DNA from: Luidia sarsii
Taxonomy: Eukaryota > Echinodermata > Asteroidea > Paxillosida > Luidiidae
Reading direction: 5' to 3'
Length of the DNA: 64,000 nt
NCBI GenBank assembly: GCA_949987565.1
Contig: OX465117.1
Location: 6,510,621 to 6,574,620 of the forward strand
Position numbers and translations under genes: made by a program. The notes beneath the pieces were generated by a model that saw only the letters and a program-made list of their open reading frames with translations, had not been told where the DNA came from and did no database searches. Positions within the stretch are counted from its first letter, which is position 1. The number at the start of each line of letters is the position of its first letter. Positions 26,401 through 38,800 of this stretch are shown here, one piece after another.

Positions 26401-29400
26401 GTGAATAATGAATGAGATATTAACGAGCAAAGTGTATTTTTCTTTGCAGTTTCTCTCCGCCGACTGACTGTTGGGTACTGCTGTTTGCACACACAAGCTG
26501 CCTACCTGACAGAGGTTGGTTATCTTTGCTTGATCATCAAATCATCATACTATGTTCGATTTAAGATTTTTCAAAACTGATGCATAGGTGTTCTCCAGGT
26601 CTGTTATCAGGCTAAGTTTTAGCTTTGTCAAGTGAATAATGAATGAGATATTAACGAGCAAAGTGTTTTTTTCTTTGCTGTTTCTCTCCGCCGACTGACT
26701 GTTGTGTACTGCTGTATGCATACAAAAGCTGCCTACCTGACAGAGGTTGGTTCTCTTTGCTTGATCATCAAATCATCATACTATGTTCGATTTAAGATTT
26801 TTCAAAACTGATGCATAGGTGTTCTCCAGGTCTGTTAGCAGGCTAAGTTTTAGCTTTGTCAAGTGAATAATGAATGAGATATTAACGAGCAAAGTGTATT
26901 TTTCTTTCCAGTTTCTCTCCGCCGACTGACTGTTGGGTACTGCTGTTTGCACACACAAGCTGCCTACCTGACAGAGGTTGGTTATCTTTGCTTGATCATC
27001 AAATCATCATACTATGTTCGATTTAAGATTTTTCAAAGCTGATGCATAGGTGTTCTCCAGGTCTGTTAGCAGGCTAAGTTTTAGCTTTCTCAAGTGAATA
27101 ATAAATGAGATATTAACGAGCAAAGAGTATTTTTCTTTACAGTTGCTCGCCGCCGTCTAACTGTTGTGTACTGCTGTATGCACACACAAGCTGCCTACCT
27201 GACAGAGGTTGGTTCTCTTTGCTTGATCATCAAATCATCATACTATGTTCGATCTCAGATTTTTCAAAGCTGATGCATAGGTGTTCTCCAGGTCTGTTTG
27301 CAGGCTAAGTTTTAGCTTTGTCATGAGAATAATGAATGAGATATTAACGAGCAAAGTATATTTTTCTTTGCAGGTGCTCGCCGCCGTCTAACTGTTGTGT
27401 ACTGCTGTATGCACACACAAGCTGCCTAGCTGACAGAGGTTGGTTCTCTTTGCTTGATCATCAAATCATCATACTATGTTCGATTTAAGATTTTTCAAAG
27501 CTGATGCATAGGTGTTCTCCAGGTCTGTTAGCAGGCTAAGTTTTAGCTTTGTCAAGTGAATAATAAATGAGATATTAACGAGCAAAGTGTATTTTTCTTT
27601 GCAGGTGCTCGCCGCCGTCTAACTGTTGTGTACTGCTGTATGCACACACAAGCTGCCTAGCTGACAGAGGTTGGTTCTCTTTGCTTGATCATCAAATCAT
27701 CATACTATGTTCGATTTAAGATTTTTCAAAGCTGATGCATAGGTGTTCTCCAGCTCTGTTAGCAGGCTAAGTTTTAGCTTTGTCAAGTGAATAATGAATG
27801 AGATATTAACGAGCAAAGTGTATTTTTCTTTGCAGTTTCTCTCCGCCGACTGACTGTTGGGTACTGCTGTTTGCCCACACAAGCTGCCTACCTGACAGAG
27901 GTTGGTTATCTTTGCTTGATCATCAAATCATCATACTATGTTCGATTTAAGATTTTTCAAAACTGATGCATAGGTGTTCTCCAGGTCTGTTATCAGGCTA
28001 AGTTTTAGCTTTGTCAAGTGAATAATGAATGAGATATTAACGAGCAAAGTGTTTTTTTCTTTGCAGTTTCTCTCCGCCGACTGACTGTTGTGTACTGCTG
28101 TATGCATACAAAAGCTGCCTACCTGACAGAGGTTGGTTCTCTTTGCTTGATCATAAAATCTTCATACTATGTTGGATTTCAGATTTTTCAAAGCTGATGC
28201 ATAGGTGTTCTCCAGGTCTGTTTGCAGATTAAGTGTTAGCTTTGTCAAGTGAATAATGAATGAGATATTAACGAGCAAAGTATATTTTTCTTTGCAGGTG
28301 CTCGCCGCCGTCTAACTGTTGTGTACTGCTGTATGCACACACAAGCTGCCTAGCTGACAGAGGTTGGTTATCTTTGCTTGATCATCAAATCATCATACTA
28401 TGTTCGATTTAAGATTTTTCAAAACTGATGCATAGGTGTTCTCCAGGTCTGTTATCAGGCTAAGTTTTAGCTTTGTCAAGTGAATAATGAATGAGATATT
28501 AACGAGCAAAGTGTATTTTTCTTTGCAGTTTCTCTCCGCCGACTGACTGTTGGGTACTGCTGTTTGCACACACAAGCTGCCTACCTGACAGAGGTTGGTT
28601 ATCTTTGCTTGATCATCAAATCATCATACTATGTTCGATTTAAGATTTTTCAAAACTGATGCATAGGTGTTCTCCAGGTCTGTTATCAGGCTAAGTTTTA
28701 GCTTTGTCAAGTGAATAATGAATGAGATATTAACGAGCAAAGTGTTTTTTTCTTTGCTGTTTCTCTCCGCCGACTGACTGTTGTGTACTGCTGTATGCAT
28801 ACAAAAGCTGCCTACCTGACAGAGGTTGGTTCTCTTTGCTTGATCATCAAATCATCATACTATGTTCGATTTAAGATTTTTCAAAACTGATGCATAGGTG
28901 TTCTCCAGGTCTGTTAGCAGGCTAAGTTTTAGCTTTGTCAAGTGAATAATGAATGAGATATTAACGAGCAAAGTGTATTTTTCTTTCCAGTTTCTCTCCG
29001 CCGACTGACTGTTGGGTACTGCTGTTTGCACACACAAGCTGCCTACCTGACAGAGGTTGGTTATCTTTGCTTGATCATCAAATCATCATACTATGTTCGA
29101 TTTAAGATTTTTCAAAGCTGATGCATAGGTGTTCTCCAGGTCTGTTAGCAGGCTAAGTTTTAGCTTTCTCAAGTGAATAATGAATGAGATATTAACGAGC
29201 AAAGGGTATTTTTCTTTACAGTTGCTCGCCTCCGTCTAACTGTTGTGTACTGCTGTATGCACACACAAGCTGCCTACCTGACAGAGGTTGGTTCTCTTTG
29301 CTTGATCATCAAATCATCATACTATGTTCGATCTCAGATTTTTCAAAGCTGATGCATAGGTGTTCTCCAGGTCTGTTTGCAGGCTAAGTTTTAGCTTTGT

Positions 29401-29451
29401 CATGAGAATAATGAATGAGATATTAACGAGCAAAGTATATTTTTCTTTGCA
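20443..29451 (+). repeat. 39-monomer tandem duplication (9009 bp), copy 2
   Basis: Directly adjacent tandem copy of 11434-20442. It ends where the unit near 29569 has ccaggtctgttagc, against ccagctctgttagc in the unit at 20559. The first copy's right end is therefore the crossover point, inside a caggtgctcgccgcc-containing stretch that both parental units share. Only a handful of differences over 9 kb were seen by eye, so the duplication is young. Confidence 0.88.
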
Positions 29452-32400
29452 GGTGCTCGCCGCCGTCTAACTGTTGTGTACTGCTGTATGCACACACAAG
29501 CTGCCTAGCTGACAGAGGTTGGTTCTCTTTGCTTGATCATCAAATCATCATACTATGTTCGATTTAAGATTTTTCAAAGCTGATGCATAGGTGTTCTCCA
29601 GGTCTGTTAGCAGGCTAAGTTTTAGCTTTGTCAAGTGAATAATAAATGAGATATTAACGAGCAAAGTGTATTTTTCTTTGCAGGTGCTCGCCGCCGTCTA
29701 ACTGTTGTGTACTGCTGTATGCACACACAAGCTGCCTAGCTGACAGAGGTTGGTTCTCTTTGCTTGATCATCAAATCATCATACTATGTTCGATTTAAGA
29801 TTTTTCAAAGCTGATGCATAGGTGTTCTCCAGCTCTGTTAGCAGGCTAAGTTTTAGCTTTGTCAAGTGAATAATGAATGAGATATTAACGAGCAAAGTGT
29901 ATTTTTCTTTGCAGTTTCTCTCCGCCGACTGACTGTTGGGTACTGCTGTTTGCACACACAAGCTGCCTACCTGACAGAGGTTGGTTATCTTTGCTTGATC
30001 ATCAAATCATCATACTATGTTCGATTTAAGATTTTTCAAAACTGATGCATAGGTGTTCTCCAGGTCTGTTATCAGGCTAAGTTTTAGCTTTGTCAAGTGA
30101 ATAATGAATGAGATATTAACGAGCAAAGTGTTTTTTTCTTTGCAGTTTCTCTCCGCCGACTGACTGTTGTGTACTGCTGTATGCATACAAAAGCTGCCTA
30201 CCTGACAGAGGTTGGTTCTCTTTGCTTGATCATAAAATCTTCATACTATGTTGGATTTCAGATTTTTCAAAGCTGATGCATAGGTGTTCTCCAGGTCTGT
30301 TTGCAGATTAAGTGTTAGCTTTGTCAAGTGAATAATGAATGAGATATTAACGAGCAAAGTATATTTTTCTTTGCAGGTGCTCGCCGCCGTCTAACTGTTG
30401 TGTACTGCTGTATGCACACACAAGCTGCCTAGCTGACAGAGGTTGGTTATCTTTGCTTGATCATCAAATCATCATACTATGTTCGATTTAAGATTTTTCA
30501 AAACTGATGCATAGGTGTTCTCCAGGTCTGTTATCAGGCTAAGTTTTAGCTTTGTCAAGTGAATAATGAATGAGATATTAACGAGCAAAGTGTTTTTTTC
30601 TTTGCAGTTTCTCTCCGCCGACTGACTGTTGTGTACTGCTGTATGCATACAAAAGCTGCCTACCTGACAGAGGTTGGTTCTCTTTGCTTGATCATAAAAT
30701 CTTCATACTATGTTCGATTTAAGATTTTTCAAAACTGATGCATAGGTGTTCTCCAGGTCTGTTTGCAGATTAAGTTTTAGCTTTGTCAAGTGAATAATGA
30801 ATGAGATATTAACGAGCAAAGTGTATTTTTCTTTGCAGTTTCTCTCCGCCGACTGACTGTTGTGTACTGCTGTATGCACACACAAGCTGCCTACCTGACA
30901 GAGGTTGGTTCTCTTTGCTTGATCATCAAATCATCATACTATGTTCGATTTAAGATTTTTTAAAGCTGATGCATAGGTGTTCTCCAGCTCTGTTAGCAGG
31001 CTAAGTTTTAGCTTTGTCAAGTGAATAATGAATGAGATATTAACGAGCAAAGTGTATTTTTCTTTGCAGGTGCTCGCCGCCGTCTAACTGTTGTGTACTG
31101 CTGTATGCACACACAAGCTGCCTAGCTGACAGAGGTTGGTTCTCTTTGCTTGATCATCAAATCATCATACTATGTTCGATTTAAGATTTTTCAAAGCTGA
31201 TGCATAGGTGTTCTCCAGGTCTGTTAGCAGGCTAAGTTTTAGCTTTGTCAAGTGAATAATAAATGAGATATTAACGAGCAAAGTGTATTTTTCTTTGCAG
31301 GTGCTCGCCGCCGTCTAACTGTTGTGTACTGCTGTATGCACACACAAGCTGCCTAGCTGACAGAGGTTGGTTCTCTTTGCTTGATCATCAAATCATCATA
31401 CTATGTTCGATTTAAGATTTTTCAAAGCTGATGCATAGGTGTTCTCCAGCTCTGTTAGCAGGCTAAGTTTTAGCTTTGTCAAGTGAATAATGAATGAGAT
31501 ATTAATGAGCAAAGTGTACTTTTCTTTGCAGTTTCTCTCCGCCGACTGACTGTTGGGTACTGCTGTTTGCACACACAAGCTGCCTACCTGACAGAGGTTG
31601 GTTATCTTTGCTTGATCATCAAATCATCATACTATGTTCGATTTAAGATTTTTCAAAACTGATGCATAGGTGTTCTCCAGGTCTGTTATCAGGCTAAGTT
31701 TTAGCTTTGTCAAGTGAATAATGAATGAGATATTAACGAGCAAAGTGTTTTTTTCTTTGCAGTTTCTCTCCGCCGACTGACTGTTGTGTACTGCTGTATG
31801 CATACAAAAGCTGCCTACCTGACAGAGGTTGGTTCTCTTTGCTTGATCATAAAATCTTCATACTATGTTGGATTTCAGATTTTTCAAAGCTGATGCATAG
31901 GTGTTCTCCAGGTCTGTTTGCAGATTAAGTGTTAGCTTTGTCAAGTGAATAATGAATGAGATATTAACGAGCAAAGTATATTTTTCTTTGCAGGTGCTCG
32001 CCGCCGTCTAACTGTTGTGTACTGCTGTATGCACACACAAGCTGCCTAGCTGACAGAGGTTGGTTATCTTTGCTTGATCATCAAATCATCATACTATGTT
32101 CGATTTAAGATTTTTCAAAACTGATGCATAGGTGTTCTCCAGGTCTGTTATCAGGCTAAGTTTTAGCTTTGTCAAGTGAATAATGAATGAGATATTAACG
32201 AGCAAAGTGTTTTTTTCTTTGCAGTTTCTCTCCGCCGACTGACTGTTGTGTACTGCTGTATGCATACAAAAGCTGCCTACCTGACAGAGGTTGGTTCTCT
32301 TTGCTTGATCATAAAATCTTCATACTATGTTCGATTTAAGATTTTTCAAAACTGATGCATAGGTGTTCTCCAGGTCTGTTTGCAGATTAAGTTTTAGCTT

Positions 32401-35400
32401 TGTCAAGTGAATAATGAATGAGATATTAACGAGCAAAGTGTATTTTTCTTTGCAGTTTCTCTCCGCCGACTGACTGTTGTGTACTGCTGTATGCACACAC
32501 AAGCTGCCTACCTGACAGAGGTTGGTTCTCTTTGCTTGATCATCAAATCATCATACTATGTTCGATTTAAGATTTTTTAAAGCTGATGCATAGGTGTTCT
32601 CCAGGTCTGTTAGCAGGCTAAGTTTTAGCTTTGTCAAGTGAATAATGAATGAGATATTAACGAGCAAAGTGTATTTTTCTTTCCAGTTTCTCTCCGCCGA
32701 CTGACTGTTGGGTACTGCTGTTTGCACACACAAGCTGCCTACCTGACAGATGTTGGTTATCTTTGCTTGATCATCAAATCATCATACTATGTTCGATTTA
32801 AGATTTTTCAAAGCTGATGCATAGGTGTTCTCCAGGTCTGTTAGCAGGCTAAGTTTTAGCTTTGTCAAGTGAATAATAAATGAGATATTAACGAGCAAAG
32901 TGTATTTTTCTTTACAGGTGCTCGCCGCCGTCTAACTGTTGTGTACTGCTGTATGCACACACAAGCTGCCTAGCTGACAGAGGTTGGTTCTCTTTGCTTG
33001 ATCATCAAATCATCATACTATGTTCGATTTAAGATTTTTCAAAGCTGATGCATAGGTGTTCTCCAGCTCTGTTAGCAGGCTAAGTTTTAGCTTTGTCAAG
33101 TGAATAATGAATGAGATATTAACGAGCAAAGTGTATTTTTCTTTGCAGTTTCTCTCCGCCGACTGACTGTTGGGTACTGCTGTTTGCACACACAAGCTGC
33201 CTACCTGACAGAGGTTGGTTATCTTTGCTTGATCATCAAATCATCATACTATGTTCGATTTAAGATTTTTCAAAACTGATGCATAGGTGTTCTCCAGGTC
33301 TGTTATCAGGCTAAGTTTTAGCTTTGTCAAGTGAATAATGAATGAGATATTAACGAGCAAAGTGTTTTTTTCTTTGCAGTTTCTCTCCGCCGACTGACTG
33401 TTGTGTACTGCTGTATGCATACAAAAGCTGCCTACCTGACAGAGGTTGGTTCTTTTTGCTTGATCATCAAATCATCATACTATGTTCGATTTAAGATTTT
33501 TCAAAACTGATGCATAGGTGTTCTCCAGGTCTGTTAGCAGGCTAAGTTTTAGCTTTGTCAAGTGAATAATGAATGAGATATTAACGAGCAAAGTGTATTT
33601 TTCTTTCCAGTTTCTCTCCGCCGACTGACTGTTGGGTACTACTGTTTGCACACACAAGCTGCCTACCTGACAGAGGTTGGTTATCTTTGCTTGATCATCA
33701 AATCATCATACTATGTTCGATTTAAGATTTTTCAAAGCTGATGCATAGGTGTTCTCCAGGTCTGTTAGCAGGCTAAGTTTTAGCTTTCTCAAGTGAATAA
33801 TGAATGAGATATTAACGAGCAAAGTATATTTTTCTTTGCAGGTGCTCGCCGCCGTCTAACTGTTGTGTACTGCTGTATGCACACACAAGCTGCCTAGCTG
33901 ACAGAGGTTGGTTCTCTTTGCTTGATCATCAAATCATCATACTATGTTCGATTTAAGATTTTTCAAAGCTGATGCATAGGTGTTCTCCAGCTCTGTTAGC
34001 AGGCTAAGTTTTAGCTTTGTCAAGTGAATAATGAATGAGATATTAACGAGCAAAGTGTATTTTTCTTTGCAGTTTCTCTCCGCCGACTGACTGTTGGGTA
34101 CTGCTGTTTGCCCACACAAGCTGCCTACCTGACAGAGGTTGGTTATCTTTGCTTGATCATCAAATCATCATACTATGTTCGATTTAAGATTTTTCAAAAC
34201 TGATGCATAGGTGTTCTCCAGGTCTGTTATCAGGCTAAGTTTTAGCTTTGTCAAGTGAATAATGAATGAGATATTAACGAGCAAAGTGTTTTTTTCTTTG
34301 CAGTTTCTCTCCGCCGACTGACTGTTGTGTACTGCTGTATGCATACAAAAGCTGCCTACCTGACAGAGGTTGGTTCTCTTTGCTTGATCATAAAATCTTC
34401 ATACTATGTTGGATTTCAGATTTTTCAAAGCTGATGCATAGGTGTTCTCCAGGTCTGTTTGCAGATTAAGTGTTAGCTTTGTCAAGTGAATAATGAATGA
34501 GATATTAACGAGCAAAGTATATTTTTCTTTGCAGGTGCTCGCCGCCGTCTAACTGTTGTGTACTGCTGTATGCACACACAAGCTGCCTAGCTGACAGAGG
34601 TTGGTTATCTTTGCTTGATCATCAAATCATCATACTATGTTCGATTTAAGATTTTTCAAAACTGATGCATAGGTGTTCTCCAGGTCTGTTATCAGGCTAA
34701 GTTTTAGCTTTGTCAAGTGAATAATGAATGAGATATTAACGAGCAAAGTGTATTTTTCTTTGCAGTTTCTCTCCGCCGACTGACTGTTGGGTACTGCTGT
34801 TTGCACACACAAGCTGCCTACCTGACAGAGGTTGGTTATCTTTGCTTGATCATCAAATCATCATACTATGTTCGATTTAAGATTTTTCAAAACTGATGCA
34901 TAGGTGTTCTCCAGGTCTGTTATCAGGCTAAGTTTTAGCTTTGTCAAGTGAATAATGAATGAGATATTAACGAGCAAAGTGTTTTTTTCTTTGCTGTTTC
35001 TCTCCGCCGACTGACTGTTGTGTACTGCTGTATGCATACAAAAGCTGCCTACCTGACAGAGGTTGGTTCTCTTTGCTTGATCATCAAATCATCATACTAT
35101 GTTCGATTTAAGATTTTTCAAAACTGATGCATAGGTGTTCTCCAGGTCTGTTAGCAGGCTAAGTTTTAGCTTTGTCAAGTGAATAATGAATGAGATATTA
35201 ACGAGCAAAGTGTATTTTTCTTTCCAGTTTCTCTCCGCCGACTGACTGTTGGGTACTGCTGTTTGCACACACAAGCTGCCTACCTGACAGAGGTTGGTTA
35301 TCTTTGCTTGATCATCAAATCATCATACTATGTTCGATTTAAGATTTTTCAAAGCTGATGCATAGGTGTTCTCCAGGTCTGTTAGCAGGCTAAGTTTTAG

Positions 35401-35729
35401 CTTTCTCAAGTGAATAATGAATGAGATATTAACGAGCAAAGGGTATTTTTCTTTACAGTTGCTCGCCTCCGTCTAACTGTTGTGTACTGCTGTATGCACA
35501 CACAAGCTGCCTACCTGACAGAGGTTGGTTCTCTTTGCTTGATCATCAAATCATCATACTATGTTCGATCTCAGATTTTTCAAAGCTGATGCATAGGTGT
35601 TCTCCAGGTCTGTTTGCAGGCTAAGTTTTAGCTTTGTCATGAGAATAATGAATGAGATATTAACGAGCAAAGTATATTTTTCTTTGCAGGTGCTCGCCGC
35701 CGTCTAACTGTTGTGTACTGCTGTATGCA
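28800..35729 (+). repeat. 30-monomer tandem duplication (6930 bp), copy 1
   Basis: Variant order from 28800 is repeated from 35730. The offset is 6930 bp, falling to 6929 after the 1-bp deletion near 36598. The block overlaps the right end of the 39-mer duplication, so duplications are nested. Marks shared with copy 2 include the gattttttaaag unit with ccaggtctg (32571 and 39500), ttctttttgc (33451 and 40380) and gtactactg (33637 and 40566). Confidence 0.82.
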
Positions 35730-35804
35730 TACAAAAGCTGCCTACCTGACAGAGGTTGGTTCTCTTTGCTTGATCATCAAATCATCATACTATGTTCGAT
35801 TTAA
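35574..35804 (+). repeat. Chimeric monomer marking a crossover
   Basis: The left part is the gatctcag/gtcatgag/gcaggtgctcgcc variant, which elsewhere almost always continues as gtatgcacacacaagctgcctagc. Here it switches inside the shared stretch 35707-35729 to gcatacaaaagctgcctacc, the tail of a different variant. This is the expected product of one unequal crossover between misaligned monomers, and it sits exactly at the junction of the 6930-bp duplication. Confidence 0.85.
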
Positions 35805-38800
35805 GATTTTTCAAAACTGATGCATAGGTGTTCTCCAGGTCTGTTAGCAGGCTAAGTTTTAGCTTTGTCAAGTGAATAATGAATGAGATATTAACGAGCA
35901 AAGTGTATTTTTCTTTCCAGTTTCTCTCCGCCGACTGACTGTTGGGTACTGCTGTTTGCACACACAAGCTGCCTACCTGACAGAGGTTGGTTATCTTTGC
36001 TTGATCATCAAATCATCATACTATGTTCGATTTAAGATTTTTCAAAGCTGATGCATAGGTGTTCTCCAGGTCTGTTAGCAGGCTAAGTTTTAGCTTTCTC
36101 AAGTGAATAATGAATGAGATATTAACGAGCAAAGGGTATTTTTCTTTACAGTTGCTCGCCTCCGTCTAACTGTTGTGTACTGCTGTATGCACACACAAGC
36201 TGCCTACCTGACAGAGGTTGGTTCTCTTTGCTTGATCATCAAATCATCATACTATGTTCGATCTCAGATTTTTCAAAGCTGATGCATAGGTGTTCTCCAG
36301 GTCTGTTTGCAGGCTAAGTTTTAGCTTTGTCATGAGAATAATGAATGAGATATTAACGAGCAAAGTATATTTTTCTTTGCAGGTGCTCGCCGCCGTCTAA
36401 CTGTTGTGTACTGCTGTATGCACACACAAGCTGCCTAGCTGACAGAGGTTGGTTCTCTTTGCTTGATCATCAAATCATCATACTATGTTCGATTTAAGAT
36501 TTTTCAAAGCTGATGCATAGGTGTTCTCCAGGTCTGTTAGCAGGCTAAGTTTTAGCTTTGTCAAGTGAATAATAAATGAGATATTAACGAGCAAAGTGAT
36601 TTTTCTTTGCAGGTGCTCGCCGCCGTCTAACTGTTGTGTACTGCTGTATGCACACACAAGCTGCCTAGCTGACAGAGGTTGGTTCTCTTTGCTTGATCAT
36701 CAAATCATCATACTATGTTCGATTTAAGATTTTTCAAAGCTGATGCATAGGTGTTCTCCAGCTCTGTTAGCAGGCTAAGTTTTAGCTTTGTCAAGTGAAT
36801 AATGAATGAGATATTAACGAGCAAAGTGTATTTTTCTTTGCAGTTTCTCTCCGCCGACTGACTGTTGGGTACTGCTGTTTGCACACACAAGCTGCCTACC
36901 TGACAGAGGTTGGTTATCTTTGCTTGATCATCAAATCATCATACTATGTTCGATTTAAGATTTTTCAAAACTGATGCATAGGTGTTCTCCAGGTCTGTTA
37001 TCAGGCTAAGTTTTAGCTTTGTCAAGTGAATAATGAATGAGATATTAACGAGCAAAGTGTTTTTTTCTTTGCAGTTTCTCTCCGCCGACTGACTGTTGTG
37101 TACTGCTGTATGCATACAAAAGCTGCCTACCTGACAGAGGTTGGTTCTCTTTGCTTGATCATAAAATCTTCATACTATGTTGGATTTCAGATTTTTCAAA
37201 GCTGATGCATAGGTGTTCTCCAGGTCTGTTTGCAGATTAAGTGTTAGCTTTGTCAAGTGAATAATGAATGAGATATTAACGAGCAAAGTATATTTTTCTT
37301 TGCAGGTGCTCGCCGCCGTCTAACTGTTGTGTACTGCTGTATGCACACACAAGCTGCCTAGCTGACAGAGGTTGGTTATCTTTGCTTGATCATCAAATCA
37401 TCATACTATGTTCGATTTAAGATTTTTCAAAACTGATGCATAGGTGTTCTCCAGGTCTGTTATCAGGCTAAGTTTTAGCTTTGTCAAGTGAATAATGAAT
37501 GAGATATTAACGAGCAAAGTGTTTTTTTCTTTGCAGTTTCTCTCCGCCGACTGACTGTTGTGTACTGCTGTATGCATACAAAAGCTGCCTACCTGACAGA
37601 GGTTGGTTCTCTTTGCTTGATCATAAAATCTTCATACTATGTTCGATTTAAGATTTTTCAAAACTGATGCATAGGTGTTCTCCAGGTCTGTTTGCAGATT
37701 AAGTTTTAGCTTTGTCAAGTGAATAATGAATGAGATATTAACGAGCAAAGTGTATTTTTCTTTGCAGTTTCTCTCCGCCGACTGACTGTTGTGTACTGCT
37801 GTATGCACACACAAGCTGCCTACCTGACAGAGGTTGGTTCTCTTTGCTTGATCATCAAATCATCATACTATGTTCGATTTAAGATTTTTTAAAGCTGATG
37901 CATAGGTGTTCTCCAGCTCTGTTAGCAGGCTAAGTTTTAGCTTTGTCAAGTGAATAATGAATGAGATATTAACGAGCAAAGTGTATTTTTCTTTGCAGGT
38001 GCTCGCCGCCGTCTAACTGTTGTGTACTGCTGTATGCACACACAAGCTGCCTAGCTGACAGAGGTTGGTTCTCTTTGCTTGATCATCAAATCATCATACT
38101 ATGTTCGATTTAAGATTTTTCAAAGCTGATGCATAGGTGTTCTCCAGGTCTGTTAGCAGGCTAAGTTTTAGCTTTGTCAAGTGAATAATAAATGAGATAT
38201 TAACGAGCAAAGTGTATTTTTCTTTGCAGGTGCTCGCCGCCGTCTAACTGTTGTGTACTGCTGTATGCACACACAAGCTGCCTAGCTGACAGAGGTTGGT
38301 TCTCTTTGCTTGATCATCAAATCATCATACTATGTTCGATTTAAGATTTTTCAAAGCTGATGCATAGGTGTTCTCCAGCTCTGTTAGCAGGCTAAGTTTT
38401 AGCTTTGTCAAGTGAATAATGAATGAGATATTAACGAGCAAAGTGTATTTTTCTTTGCAGTTTCTCTCCGCCGACTGACTGTTGGGTACTGCTGTTTGCA
38501 CACACAAGCTGCCTACCTGACAGAGGTTGGTTATCTTTGCTTGATCATCAAATCATCATACTATGTTCGATTTAAGATTTTTCAAAACTGATGCATAGGT
38601 GTTCTCCAGGTCTGTTATCAGGCTAAGTTTTAGCTTTGTCAAGTGAATAATGAATGAGATATTAACGAGCAAAGTGTTTTTTTCTTTGCAGTTTCTCTCC
38701 GCCGACTGACTGTTGTGTACTGCTGTATGCATACAAAAGCTGCCTACCTGACAGAGGTTGGTTCTCTTTGCTTGATCATAAAATCTTCATACTATGTTGG

